Positions 34,968 through 46,712 of a DNA stretch of 64,000 nucleotides are shown here, piece by piece. Numbering within the stretch: position 1 is the stretch's first letter; every line of letters starts with the position of its first letter. The stretch is from positions 43,309,136-43,373,135 of the forward strand of contig NC_041008.1 in NCBI RefSeq assembly GCF_004193775.1. The letters are read 5' to 3'. The translations under genes and the position numbers were made by a program. Origin of the DNA: Glycine soja. Taxonomy: Eukaryota > Streptophyta > Magnoliopsida > Fabales > Fabaceae. The notes under the pieces were generated by a model. The model saw nothing but the letters and a program-made list of their open reading frames with translations. It had not been told where the DNA came from and did not search any database.

Positions 34968-35205
34968 GACATGTTTGGTATAATTTCTTTATAAGTGTTT
35001 TAAGGAAGAAAAAAATAAGATAAAAAAAAATAAAACGTACTTCAAAAAGTTTATATATAAATTAATTTTTAGAATCTCTCCTATTAGCTTATTTAAAAGA
35101 TATTTTTTAATTTATATATAAGTTAATTTTAACTTATAAAAAATATTTTATTTTTATTTGTCTCTCTTAAAAGTATTTATAAAAAAATAATTCAAATAAA
35201 TCCAA
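34968..35205. mobile_element. MITE-like inverted repeat
   Basis: The left end GGACATGTTTGGTATAATTT pairs imperfectly with the complement of the right end (TTGGATTTATTTGAATTATT as read on the minus strand). Inner blocks TTTATATATAAATTAATTTT and TTTATATATAAGTTAATTTT also recur. The superfamily is uncertain. Confidence 0.55.
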
Positions 35206-35371
35206 AATTGATTGTATGAATCAAGTACATAAATCACTTAATATCATTTACTTTAGTTAAAGATTAAATCTTCAGAGGTATTTTGAGTGACATTCTTTAC
35301 ACGTGTTGAAATCAGCTTAAAGATTTTTTTATAATTTTTTTTTCTTAATTGGAGCTACACTACACTAGCAT

Positions 35372-35374
<3 letters not shown>

Positions 35375-35409
<35 letters not shown>
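35375..35409. repeat. (AT)n microsatellite in the C2-gene promoter
   Basis: About 17 AT dinucleotides, 225-260 bases upstream of the upstream ORF start. It could serve as an AT-rich TATA region and is likely length-variable. Confidence 0.9.
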
Positions 35410-35411
<2 letters not shown>

Positions 35412-35595
35412 AGTAAAATAAAGAGCAGAAGCAGCAATCAAAGAAAAAGTGGCATCCAACCAATCCCATTAAGTCATCATCATCTTCCCTATTCATTTTC
35501 ATGCTTTCATCCTTCAATTTTTCACCTACTACCACAACAAGCTCCTTAACCCCCCTTCCATTTCCATCTAAACAACACACTTTATTGCAACTTAA

Positions 35596-35626
35596 CTGTC
35601 TCTCTCTCACACACACACAAACACGT
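35596..35626 (+). promoter_or_regulatory. CT/CA-rich leader (Y-patch-like)
   Basis: CTGTCTCTCTCTCACACACA and following bases lie just before the upstream ATG. Pyrimidine patches near transcription starts are common in plant promoters. Confidence 0.4.
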
Positions 35627-35633
35627 ACACTTT

Positions 35634-35828
35634 ATGGATAAGTACCCCCGTTTCATGATCATTGATGAACTAAAACATCTATGTGAACTCTGCTTGTGTT
35701 ATAGTTTCTTATTCTTGAGACTTTTTCTGGCAAGTTTTGAACAAAGTTTCAACAGGTTAGAATGGATTCGTTCAATCAGAGTCATCAAACTACCAGCTTC
35801 AGGTACAATCCAAACTCGAACACAATGA
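35634..35828 (+). other. Upstream ORF overlapping the C2 gene start
   Basis: A 64-codon ORF (MDKYPRFMII...) starts 128 bases before the C2 ATG and ends 66 bases inside the coding region, in another frame. If the leader is unspliced, it would be expected to reduce translation of the main ORF. The main ATG has the better context (A at -3, G at +4). An acceptor-like TTTCAACAG just before the main ATG means a 5'-UTR intron could remove the upstream ATG. Confidence 0.45.
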
Positions 35829-37126
35829 ATCATGCAGATGATGATGCTGAGTTCTCAGGGATTCTTGATATCTATGTTCATCATGCTAGGAACATTCACA
35901 ACATATGCATGTATGATAATCAAGATGTGTATGCTAAGTTCTCTCTAACATACAACCCTGATGAGACTCTCTCCACCAGTATCATAAATGGTGGTGGAAA
36001 AAACCCAATATTCAATGAAAACTTGAGGATGAAGATAACCCAGATGGATGCCGTTCTCAAGTGTGAGATTTGGATGTTCAGCAGGTCAAGAAATCACTTG
36101 GAAGACCAGCATTTGGGATTTGCTTTGGTCCAAATTTCACAAGTTGTTGGCAAAGGAAAGGTGACAGAAGATTATAGCCTTTCCTCCACTGATCTTTTCC
36201 ATTGTCCTCCTGGAACTGTCAAATTGACACTGTCTTTGGACACATCATTTTCAATCAATTCCACTGTGAATCCCATATCACAATCAGCTACTAATTCATC
36301 CATATCTTCAGAAGTTGTTTTGCTTGATCCAAAAATTTCACAAGATATGTCAGACCCAGTTGAGTATTCTAGAATTGAATTTCCTGATGTTAGTGTGACG
36401 AAGGAGAACCAGAAAATGGTTTCTGAGTACTTCAATTTGGAATCTTATGGTTCTTCTGCTTCAAGGCCTAATTCAGTGGGATTGCTACCATTTCTTCACC
36501 TTGGTGCTTCTCCTCGAGGTGATGATTATGAAATGACTGTGACTGCACCAGATGAGAATCATGAATCCACTTCTCCATATGAGAGCATTCAGAAATCTGT
36601 GTTCCCAAGTTCTACTACTACGAGCTTAAGTGATGAAAGAAACACAGGTGATTCAGTTGAGGAAAAGAACAACTTAAGGGATAACACATCAAATTCTTTC
36701 AATGTTTCAATCACAGTTGAAGGTTGTCAGAACTCTGGTGCTAGTCCAGATACCCCAACTTCCAAGAAAGAAACTGGAGCCAGAGATGAAAAGGAATCAA
36801 AGTTCACATCAAGGAAGGAAAAGGAGATCAATAGTGATAGAAATACAGAAGCTACAAGATTTGGTCAAGTTTTTTCTGCTCCACTAGGGAACATCAACAT
36901 GGAGGCTGAGCAATCAGCTATGCAGCAGCAAATAGTTGACATGTACACGCGAAGCATGCAACAATTCACCGAGTCTTTGGCAAAAATGAAACTCCCAATG
37001 GACCTTGACAAACCCGAGAGTGAAGGTCAAGGTGATGTGGTTCAAAATCATAACAGCAACAAGTTAGAAACTGATAAGAAAAAGGATGGATCACGTGTGT
37101 TTTACGGTAGCCGAGCTTTCTTCTAG
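35762..37126 (+). CDS. C2-domain (calcium-dependent lipid-binding-like) protein
   Basis: An intact 454-aa single-exon ORF starting MDSFNQSHQT. A C2 domain spans about residues 30-160 (FSGILDIYVHHARNI, DVYAKFSLTY, NPIFNENLRMKI, LKCEIWMFSRSR, GTVKLTLSLD). C2 domains bind membranes, often through calcium. Some calcium-ligand aspartates are not obvious here, so calcium dependence is uncertain. The middle (about 165-375) is serine-rich and disordered. A conserved C-terminal block (MQQQIVDMYTRSMQQFTESL, about residues 387-406) is characteristic of a plant family of C2 proteins of unknown function. No transmembrane segment is seen. A SINE lies immediately after the stop. Confidence 0.9.
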   Translation: MDSFNQSHQTTSFRYNPNSNTMNHADDDAEFSGILDIYVHHARNIHNICMYDNQDVYAKFSLTYNPDETLSTSIINGGGKNPIFNENLRMKITQMDAVLKCEIWMFSRSRNHLEDQHLGFALVQISQVVGKGKVTEDYSLSSTDLFHCPPGTVKLTLSLDTSFSINSTVNPISQSATNSSISSEVVLLDPKISQDMSDPVEYSRIEFPDVSVTKENQKMVSEYFNLESYGSSASRPNSVGLLPFLHLGASPRGDDYEMTVTAPDENHESTSPYESIQKSVFPSSTTTSLSDERNTGDSVEEKNNLRDNTSNSFNVSITVEGCQNSGASPDTPTSKKETGARDEKESKFTSRKEKEINSDRNTEATRFGQVFSAPLGNINMEAEQSAMQQQIVDMYTRSMQQFTESLAKMKLPMDLDKPESEGQGDVVQNHNSNKLETDKKKDGSRVFYGSRAFF

Positions 37127-37356
37127 TTATATCTTGATGCAGCAAATGTGGTATGGTTGGTAGATAACCACGTGCCTAAAGAATGTGGTAAGGGATTTGA
37201 TCTCCAAGCTAAGTTTGTGTGTATGGAAGAGTATCTATTGAGAGACGTTAATCCCTTAAGTGAATCTTAGTACCTCAAATGATTGGTCTCTGGCTTTCGG
37301 TGGGGATACTCCAGATTCACCAAAAAGAAAAAAAAACGTTATATCTTGATGCAGCA
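37126..37356 (+). mobile_element. SINE insertion in the 3' UTR of the C2 gene
   Basis: A perfect 19-base duplication, GTTATATCTTGATGCAGCA, lies at 37126-37144 and 37338-37356. The 193 bases between start AATGTGGTATGGTTGGTAG (A-box-like), contain GGGATTTGATCTCC (B-box-like) and end in an A-rich tail (AAAAAGAAAAAAAAAC). Long duplications, pol III boxes and an A tail define a tRNA-derived SINE. The first base of the left duplication is the last base of the TAG stop. Confidence 0.88.
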
Positions 37357-39300
37357 GAAACATGAATACTTTAGTTTATTGTAACATGGGGTACCTCAGT
37401 TTCTCTGGTGATATTTATTAATTATGATAGATTTTAGTTAATCCTGTATTGTTTAACCTTCCCTTTACAATCTTGTATTTTAGTGCAACACTGTACCCCA
37501 AAAAAGATACCTTCATGACTATGTATTTCTTTCTCTATAATGTAGTCATGGGAATGCTTGTGTTAATTTCCTATGCTATTCAAATCATGGAGCATTTTAA
37601 GATGTGTTTATTCACTATGTAGTATATAAATGAGCAAATTCATTCTGTGATGATAGCAGTAGTAAATTGTTGTGCTGAAGTAGATTGCAAGAAATTGTCT
37701 ATTTTCATAACTAAATTCATAGTGCATAATTAACGTAGATTTAGAGTGAATTGAAAGGCTTTGGTCAGGTTGGAAACAAGTTGAAAGTGACTTTGTTGAG
37801 GCCAGACTGAAGTTGTTTTATAGAAAGCATATATACTAGTGGTTTTAATTAACACCAAATTGGCATGCATGCTAGCTCATCAAATAATTTCTATTCAACA
37901 CGTCTCAATCTCCTTTTTGTTTGAGGCTGGTATCACCATCCTCAAGTCATATATATAGGTACAAAAATCTTACCTGCTTTTTGAAAGTTTTATTGGATGC
38001 TTTTGACACCACTGTTGGGAAGTGTTCCACATGCTTTATTTTGCAATGATTGGTATGCCTTGTTTGAGAAAACCTTGTTGTACCCCCTTATTAAGAACAT
38101 ATTTGCAAATCAGTTAAAAAGTTACTTTTTAAAGCTAAAATATTTTTGCAAAACAATCAGGACCTTTACTTTTATTTCAATTTTATTTTTATTAGTTAAA
38201 TTTATATTAAAATGAATGTTACAGTAATTTCAACTACAAACCAAACATACCAGAACTATTTCATCAAATTCTATAATTGAACAAATTATGTGTTTATAAG
38301 TATTATTATATCTATAGGCTCAAATATGGGTCCCATGTAGATTGAGAAATCAGAGCCGAAATTTGTATATTACATTGTAGTTCTGGTGGGTGGTGGGGGC
38401 AGGTTTACACCAATTTTGTCTACACAATGCATTTAACGAAAGGAGGACAGGGAAAAGGAAACACAATAAGAGGAATCCGAAGAGCCACGTTCACATTGAT
38501 TTAATTAGAAAAATGCTACTAGTATTTATTTATTTGTTTATTTTGATAAATAAAGTTTAAGAGGAGGAAACATTGTTTAAGATCTTTTTTTAAGGCTAAA
38601 ATATATTTTTTATTTACATAAATATAAAAATAATTAAAATTTATCATTGTAAAATTTTCAGTATATTTTTTATTTTTATAAAATTAAAATGTGTTATTTT
38701 TTATCGATTTACATATATTATGAATTGAATTAACTCTTTATATGTATATATAACTTATTGCTTTTTTCTAATTTTTTTGCTGGACAACCTTTTCCTAATA
38801 TATATCAAACTCCAATCTTATTAATTGAATTAACTCTTTATTAGTGTTTTTTATGCAAATCTATTTACCATATATAAATTCTGAGACGCGAATTGTGACG
38901 CTGTCATCTCAGTTCTTTGTAATGCATACATTATTCGACGTCAACTTTTTTGCTTATGTGGCGTGCTCCTCTCACTTTACCATTTTCCTACACTCTTTAA
39001 AGTTTGAAACAAATTATTTCCCGTTACTAAATGTCACCATTTGCTGTGTTCACTCTTAGAGTCCAAAACAAATGTTTTTTTCTCAGTGACTGAACTGTCA
39101 TTAAAGTTTTCAAAATCATCAAGCAAATATTACTCTAATATTCCTTACGTTTGAGTATATGGTCTCGTTGTCTAAAACCAATTGCTTTTGATTGGTTACT
39201 ATTCGCTGTGAATTGAACAGATTTTAGACTCTCCTCAAATGGACAAAATAAAGTTGCTTTTCTATATACCTTGCGATTGTAGCGGAATTCATTTGGTGGA
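37357..39300. other. 3' flank of the C2 gene and intergenic DNA
   Basis: The remainder of the 3' UTR is followed by AT-rich DNA. No further gene is seen; short frames at 37997-38215 and 38844-39059 have no recognisable features. Confidence 0.55.
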
Positions 39301-39910
39301 AAGGCTTTTTCATAGGAAAACTACAAAGAAGTCATTTTCTTCTACTTTGAAGGTTGTATGTGTTACATATTTTTAATATGTGAGTCAACATATAATATTA
39401 AATTATGTATTATATATATTATCGATAAAATTTTACTGTCCCTATTAAAGTAATTTTATAAGGATAACTTTATTGAAATATATAACATTGCATTTGATGT
39501 AATCGATTATATAAATGTGTAGATATTATAAGTCTTATTTTTATTATTATGATGGATAAAATAGAAATAAAAAATATTTAATAGTTACAACTCTTCTTGA
39601 ATGAGTATAATGATGAAAAAATATAATTCTTTATGAGAGGATACTTAACTATTATAAAAAGGGTTATGGTCTCCAAGTAATATGTGCCAATTTTCTTTTC
39701 TAACATCTCATCACTAGAGAAGATCAAGAGAGATTGTGCATAAATACTTGGAAGATCATTGAGCTCAATTGTTTCTTTATCTTATAATCATCCTTGGATA
39801 CTGGTACGCTTCCGCTATAATTTTTTTTTTATATTCTTGATGATTTAACATAAAAGTTCATGTATGATGTTTATCATAATCCAATTTATCTTCTTCAAAT
39901 TTCTAATAAG

Positions 39911-39923
39911 TGGTATCATAGTC
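39911..39923 (+). promoter_or_regulatory. Copia primer-binding site, initiator tRNA-Met type
   Basis: TGGTATCATAGTC closely matches the TGGTATCAGAGC site used by many plant copia elements. Confidence 0.75.
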
Positions 39924-40174
39924 CCTTTTATGTTGAATCATTAAGAAAATAATTTGAAATTCTTCTTTAAATACTTTTGTTGAGTATTTTTTTTGTTAAA
40001 TCATTTTCAATTCGTTAATGGATACGATGTTTAATTCTTCTATCATTATATTTGGTACTATACACAATCATGGATACTAATTTCAATGCATTTTCAAATT
40101 CATTATAGTATCAAATGATTTCATTTCTGAATTGTCCACCTATTACTGCATTTTAGTTTAGGTGTTACAATCAT

Positions 40175-40400
40175 TATTTATTATGACAAGAAATCGCATT
40201 ATGGTTTGGTGGTTTGTGGCTTCTCCCTATAAGTGTTGGTTGCATGTTCGAATCTAGGAAATTATGGTTTTTTTTTTTCAAAATTTTAAAACCTTAAAAT
40301 AAATTCAAAAGAAAGGTAGTGCTGGAATTCAAACTTGTGATGGTTGGAAAGAAGGAGGTGCCTTAATCCCCTATGTCATTTGGTTCAATTATGATGCATT
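40175..40400. other. Untranslated copia leader with tRNA-like boxes
   Basis: GCATGTTCGAATC at about 40230 resembles a pol III B box and is followed by T- and A-rich sequence. A second, inverted B-box-like phrase (GAATTCAAACTTG) lies near 40326. No clean target duplication is seen, so a SINE is not claimed. Confidence 0.3.
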
Positions 40401-40959
40401 TGAAACTTAAATTATGTGTGTGTGTCTGTCTGTCTATCGGTATATGTGTGTGTTTTGAAATGATTTCATTTTTTGGCATTTAAATTCAAATAATTAAATT
40501 ATAGAAATTCATTTTTTATCCCTAATAAGTTTGTCCATAATTCTTAGTGGATTAATTGATACAATATGTTGCCAAAGTGACCTCTTTTATGAAGATTTTT
40601 CATAAAGAGTAATGGATGTTATATGCATATGTAATTTCATGTTGGTATTTTACTAGCCAAAAGGAAAGTCAATATTTGACATAATTATGCATGCATTTGT
40701 GATGATAAATACACAATAATATATGAGTTCATGCAAATAATAAATAAATCAATCCAAAGATAGTTTTAATTGACATGAATTATTGTTAGTGTTTGATCAT
40801 TGAAACAAGATTTGTCATTTACAAGTAATATTAATGCCCAAAGACTTGATATTAATGTTGTTACATGTATCTTGTAATGAGTTATAATTACTTGAATTTA
40901 TTTTTGCTAGTTAATATTTTGTTTGAGTATGATTATGTTGTATTATTTTGTTTTAGCTA

Positions 40960-43900
40960 CTATTTCCTCAATATTTTCCAATTTAAGTTCTATTCCCGTG
41001 TTGAATGAGAGTAATTTCAAGGAATATAAAGATAACATTTAGATTGATTTGGGTTGCATGGATCTAAACCTTGCATTATAAACTAAACAACCTACTTCAG
41101 TTAATGATGCAAGTTCCTTTGAAGAACGGAGACACTTTGAGAAGTGGGATTGCTCAAATCGCATGAGTCTAATGATCATTAAGTGTGGTATTCTAGAAGC
41201 CTTTAGGGGTGTAGTGTCTGAAGGGATCACCAATGCTAAAGATTTCCTTGATTAACTAAAGAAATACTTTTCAAAAAATGATAAGGCAAAAACAAGTACA
41301 TTGCTACAACACTTAATTTCCATGAAGTATAACGGAAAAAGAAACATTAGAGTACATCATGGAAATGTCTCATAGAGTTTCTAAGCTTAAAGGACTCAAG
41401 CTTGAACTATCTGAAGACCTCACTGTGCATTTGGTTTTGATCTCTCTTCTCGTGCAATATAGTAAATTCAAGGTAAGTTATAATTGCTAAAAGGAAAAAT
41501 CAACTCTTAAGGAGCTTATTTCTTACCTTGTGCAAGAGGAGGAAAGATTAAAGCATGATAACACTAAAAGTGTTAATTTGGAAAGCACCTCTACAGGAAA
41601 GGAGAAAAAGAGAAAGAGATTTGAGGCTGCAAGTGGTTCAAATCAAAAGAAACATGTCATTGACAAGGATAAGTGTTTCTTTTATAAGAAATCTGGACAT
41701 CAAAAGAAGGATTGTCCCAGATATCACACCTAAGGTTTAAAGATAGGTATACCTATTACTTTGGTTTGTTCTGAAGTTGATCTAGTTTAAGTATCTAGAA
41801 ACACTTGGTGGTTAGATTTTAGTGCTACTACTCATATAAGTGTTTCTATGCAGGGTTGCTTGAACTACTGAAAGCCAAATGATGTTGAAAGATACATTTA
41901 TGTAGGAGATGACTAGTCAATAGAAGTAGAAGCAATTGGTCATTTTAGGTTGTTATTAGGAACTCGATATTATTTGGATTTGATAGATACTTTTGTTGTA
42001 TCATCATTTGGATGGAGTTTAGTTTCAGTTTTTGCATTGGACAAATCAGGTTACTCTTGTTCATTTGGAAACAATAAGTTTTTATTGTCAATAAATCTAA
42101 ATATGGTTGGCACTAGTTCTCTAATATGTTATGATAATTTATACTTACTCGAGATAATTGCATCTTATCAAGAAACCTTGCAAGCATCTTCATGCGGTAC
42201 TAAGCATAAGATTAATCATGAGAATTCAGGATCATTATGGCACAAGCAATTAGGTCAGATTTCTAAACAAAGAATTAAATGACTTATGTCTGAAGGGATT
42301 TTTAATGATATAGACTTTACAAACTTTAATGTTTGTATTAATTGTATCAAAGATAAACAAACCAAAGCTAAGAAAATAGGTGTTTATCAAAGTTCTGATG
42401 TCTTAGAATTGATACGTACGGATATTTGTGGATCATTTCCTAAGCCTTCATGGAATGACCAACAATACTTTATATCATTCATAGAAAACTACTCAAGATA
42501 TGGGTATCTATATTTGGTTCATGAAAAATCAAAGGCCTTGGATATGTTCAAAATATTTAAAACTAAAGTAGAAAATCAACTTAACAAAAGAATTAGGAAC
42601 GTTCCATCTGATTGTGGGAGAAGCATTAAAGATAACAACCTACATTTTGAATAGAGTGCTAACTAAAGTAACTACTAAAATACCTTCTGAGCTTTTGACA
42701 GGGCGAAAGCTTAGTATAAAGCACCTACACATTTGGGGATGTTTGGCTGAAGCACAACCTTATAGGCCCAAGGAAAAGAAATTGGAGTCCACAAACAATT
42801 ATCGTTACTTTATCAAATACTTTGAACACTCCAGGGGTTATAAGTTTTATGATCCCACACTTAAGACTATATTTGAGATGGGAACTACATAATTTTTTTG
42901 AAGATGGTGAGTTTGGGGGGAACAAGGATAGAAACATTTGTTTTAAGAATTGGTTTCAATTCCTAAACCAATTCCTATTCTTGCTTCTAACAATGCATAG
43001 TTTATCATACCTATTGTTGTTCAAGAAGTAAATCCGTAACCTCATCAAGATAATGTTGAACAAATCCCTATGGAACAACCTCAACAACAAGTGCCTTTAC
43101 GATGATTTATTAGAGAGAGGAAAAATGCAAATCTAGATTATTATATTGTGTTCCTTCAAGAACACAATGCTGATAATGGTATAATGAAGGATGATCTAAT
43201 CAACTTCCATCAAGCCATGAAAATCACTAACTCTCAAAAATGGATTGAAGCAATGAATGAAAAGTATAATCCTTGCAAGACAATAAGTTTTGGGAACTCG
43301 TTCCACTACCTGAAGATATAAAAAAATATTTAGAACCAAACGAGATGCAAATGGTAATGTGGAAAGATATAAGGCTCGTCTTGTGGCAAATGGTTACACT
43401 CAAAATGAAGGGATTGACTTTAAAGAGACTTTCTCTCCAATTTCTACGAAAAACTCTTATAGGGCAATCATGGCACTAGTTGCACATTTTGATCTTAAGC
43501 TTCATTAGATGGATGTTAAGACAACATTTCTCAGTGCTGACATTGACGAAACAATTTATATGGCGCAATATGAAAACTTTGAGTTGGGAAACCCAAGCAA
43601 GATAGTTTGCAAATTGACTAAATCCATCTATGGACTCAAGCAAGCTTCTTGATAGTGGTACCATAAATTTCATCAAGTAATTATCTCATTCGGTTTTGAG
43701 GTAAACATTGTTGATAATTGTGCATATCAAAATTTTCATGGGAGTAAATTTATATTCCTAGTTTTGTATGTGGATGAAAATCTGCTTGCCACCAATGATA
43801 TAGGCATATTGAATGAAACCAAGAGATTTCTATCAAAGAATTTTGAGATGACTGATCTTGGTGAAGCCTTCTTTGTATTAGGAATCCAAATACAATGAGA

Positions 43901-44755
43901 TCGTACTTTGGGTATTCTTGGATTATCACAAAGGAATTATATTGAGAAAGTCCTAAAAAGGTTAGGCATGCAAGATTGCATACATGGAAATGCCCCTATT
44001 GCTAAAGGCAGAAAATTTATCCTAAGTCAGTGCCCTAAGAATCACCTTGAAATTAAAGAAATGCAAAAGATTCAGTATGCATTAGCTATTGGGATCCTTA
44101 TGTATGCCCAAGTTTGTACGCGTCTAGATATTGCGTACATTGTGGGTATGCTAGGCAGATATTTAAGTTATCCCGGATGGATCATTGGGTGGCAGCCAAG
44201 TGGGTTATGTGCTATCTGAAAAGAACAAAACATTACATGATCACCTATTGTAGATTTGATCGGTTGAAGATCACAGGATATTCTAATTCTAATTATGCTG
44301 GATGTCAAGATAGTTAAAGATCCACTTTAGGCTACATTTTCTTATTGGTAGAAGAAGCCATTTCATGGAAAAGTGTCAAACAAACACTTGTTCTTCTACC
44401 ACCATGGAGCTAGAATTTATAGCAAGTTTTGAGGCATCCAATTATGGAATATGGTTGTGAAATTTTGTCACTGGGATGCGCATATTGGGAAAAATAGAAA
44501 GAGCATTAAAGTTATATTGTGACAATAAATCAATAGTTTTATATTCCAATAACAAAAAGAGTTCATCTAAGTAAAAACACATTTACATCAAGTTCCTAGT
44601 TATCGAAGAAAGAGTGCAAAGTGAACAAATATCCATTAAACTCATAGGGACAAGCTCCATGATAGCAGATCCACTTACCAAAGGATTACCACCCATGGTC
44701 TTTCATGAGCACACTACTCATATGGGTGTTGTCAAGATTGAGGATATTTTCAGTA
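40960..44755 (+). pseudogene. Copia gag-pol polyprotein, decayed
   Basis: Gag: VLNESNFKEYKDNI, WDCSNRMSLMIIKCGI, LISYLVQEEERL, zinc knuckle CFFYKKSGHQKKDC (about 41678). Protease: WWLDFSATTHIS near 41808, where the family has Asp-Ser-Gly; the catalytic site is altered. Integrase: LWHKQLGQISKQRIK, then CINCIKDKQTKAKK and ICGSFPKPSWNDQQYFISFI. Near 42610 a stretch of the integrase core is missing and the frame changes to GEALKITTYILNRVLTKVTT. RT: IYGLKQAS near 43630 and YVDE in place of YVDD at 43767-43778. RNase H: SNSNYAGCQDS followed by a stop, then degenerate sequence to LTKGLPPMVFHEHT. At least ten disruptions; inactive. Confidence 0.8.
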
Positions 44756-44934
44756 GAGTGGGAGTTTGTATTTTGTTTTGTTTAATGTAAGATACTTATT
44801 CTTTATGATATTTATCTAATCAGAAATAAAGTTATTCAATTTCCCGTTGTTGTGCTTCACTCTATTAGATTATACTATAACAATGATCTCACTAAAGTAA
44901 TTAAAGTAGGACCAACTAAAATTAGACATGTTTG

Positions 44935-45735
44935 ATCACATTACATGTAATTTTCACGCTGCACATCCACACTTGATCCATGTTGTTGGTTATATTGTAT
45001 ATGTGACAATTGATGGACCTATGATTCCTATTGGGTCCTTTGTCTTTACTTAGTTGGACTAGAATAGGTCTATGGTCTGATTTGAAAAAAGGGAGATGAA
45101 ACGCATATGCTTCATGAAACTTCAAAAACCATTGCATGTTTACAAGAAGTTTGTCTAATCTCTTAGCTAGATTATTTCTTCTCCAACTAAAGGGGTTCCC
45201 TTGGAAACCTCCGTTAATGAGATCACACATCTCCACCATTTGTTGAAATCTCTGCATGCTACGAATGGAAGAATGAGAATGAGATTTATTCCTCTCATGG
45301 TTATGCAAGAACACATTAAAATATCCTAAAATTGCCATGGCTCCAAACAAGAAGAAGTAATATTGGTAAGACCATCCCAAAGCTTATTTCTTCTTTGATA
45401 TTGGGGACTGCCATATACACCAATGATAAGCCAAGGTTAACCTTTACTCAAAGCTAGCCTCATGTGAACAAATTGTTCTTCTGAAGCTAGAACATCCATT
45501 CTCGAATCTTCAGAATTCCAAAGCACCCAAATTCCTTCAGGCTGGCCTTGGGCATTTTGGATACGGAAGCTATCAAAGCCACACCTCTTACAAACTCTTT
45601 CTACTTTCTTACCACTCGAGTGAGTCTCAATTAAGAATAACAAAATTATGTTATAGTCTCTCTTAATGTCACTAATGAGGTTACCAAAACCTCTTATTGT
45701 AGTACCCCTATAGTTCTAACTCATCACTATCATTG
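44935..45735 (-). pseudogene. LINE endonuclease domain
   Basis: On the minus strand, an NYRG start is followed by LFLIETHSSGKKVERVCKRC, GIWVLWNSEDSRMDV, KGTPLVGEE-like degraded sequence, RLDKLLVNMQWFLKF, and the catalytic-site motif SDHRPILVQL. These are conserved parts of plant LINE apurinic-type endonucleases, which nick target DNA. Frame changes and stops interrupt it (near 45430 and 45360). Confidence 0.75.
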
Positions 45736-45872
45736 GACACAGGGGGGGGGGGAGAGGTTGATAGGGTCATGGTCTTCGGTCTGATCACTATCATATGAGA
45801 CAATGTTCATATCCACATCTTAGTACTCCGTTGCAGAGGACATCAAAACATCCCCATCCAAGTTCACCTTAA

Positions 45873-46712
45873 GAGTGTGTTTGGATGAGGCAATTTAAAA
45901 TTCTAAAAAATTTTAAATTCTGAGAATTTCAAATACTTCAATTTAAATTCCTTTATTTTTAAAATTCTGTGTTTGGATACACTAACATTCAAACTAGAAA
46001 ATCAAAGTCAAAATAAAATGATGAAATCGTTAGAATGAAATGCATGAGTTCGGTGGTTGAGATTACAAACTTCATAATGAAATAGATCTTGTTCAGCGAC
46101 TTGGACTTGGAAATGATTCGCTCGAACTTTGATTTTCCTCCCTACAAGACCGAACCCTATTCGTTCACTAAACCTCACCGCCTTTGCCGATGACGGCGCC
46201 GACGGTTGCATTTCAACCGCGGAAGTGAGAGATTCTAATTCAGCCCCTAGAGACGGCGACGCAGCACGAACAGGTGCGACACCAGAAGGAACGCCGATGG
46301 TGGAAGCCGGAGGAGGATCGGATGGTGCATTCACTGGAGAAGGAGCAGGAATTAAGGAGGATTCTTCGTGCCCACGGCCACGGCCGTGTCCTCTTTCGGC
46401 GGGAGAAGGAGATGCAGACGGTGGTGCTGGACGGCGTGAATTTGGTTGTTGTTTAGACCCACCGCGACGAGACATTTTAGAGTAAGAAAGAGGCATGACG
46501 TACTCGAGAATGAGAGAGGAATTTCTAAATTCATTCCCTTGAAGATAGAATTTGAATTTCTATTCTTTCAACTAACTAAAATCCCTTTTAAAATTCTAAA
46601 ATTTTGAATTTCTTTTACTAAAATATCCAAACAGTTACTTTTAATAAAAAAAGAATTTAATTTCCTATAAAAAATACATTACCTAGTTAAATTACCCTAT
46701 TCAAACGCACTC
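45873..46712. mobile_element. PIF/Harbinger-like TIR element carrying an Argonaute exon
   Basis: The inverted ends are GAGTGTGTTTGGATGAGGCA and, read on the minus strand, GAGTGCGTTTGAATAGGGTA. TAA flanks both sides (45870-45872 and 46713-46715). Subterminal AATTTTAAATTC-like sequence is also inverted. Between about 46010 and 46530 lies non-element sequence: an Argonaute first exon with bits of its 5' flank and intron. No transposase is present, so it is non-autonomous. It sits inside the LINE. Confidence 0.82.
46070..46475 (-). pseudogene. Captured first exon of an Argonaute gene
   Basis: A 135-codon frame starts MSRRGGSKQQPNSRR at 46475. It has a Gly/Arg- and Pro-rich N-terminus (GHGRGRGHEES), then RIGFGLVGRKIKVRANHFQV and QVAEQDLFHYE, the opening of the Argonaute N domain. 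It stops at a GTTTGTAATC donor-like site (46070-46069 on the minus strand), just where Argonaute genes usually have their first intron. PAZ, MID and PIWI are absent, so no slicer or small-RNA binding is possible. The frame reads on to 46008 with unrelated residues. It most resembles the AGO5-like group, judged only by the N-terminal style. Confidence 0.8.

Larger units (their letters stand above)
39300..44765 (+). mobile_element. Ty1/copia retrotransposon, defective
   Basis: A primer-binding site is at 39911, gag at about 40960-41735, then protease, integrase, RT and RNase H to about 44710, and a purine tract at 44752-44765. The integrase-before-RT order identifies Ty1/copia. The presumed 5' LTR lies within about 39300-39905, but its start and a matching 3' LTR could not be recognised. 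The coding part is full of stops and frameshifts and has an internal deletion. Confidence 0.75.

Noticed and set aside
40175..40400. SINE candidate with B-box-like GTTCGAATC
   Set aside because: Two inverted B-box-like phrases but no A-tail or target duplication, so it is left as a note in the copia leader.
44765..44930. 3' LTR of the copia element
   Set aside because: Sequence after the purine tract could not be matched to anything upstream of the primer-binding site, so no LTR is called.
46129..46485. 118-aa plus-strand ORF
   Set aside because: It is the complement of the captured Argonaute exon. The minus-strand frame has the recognisable domain.
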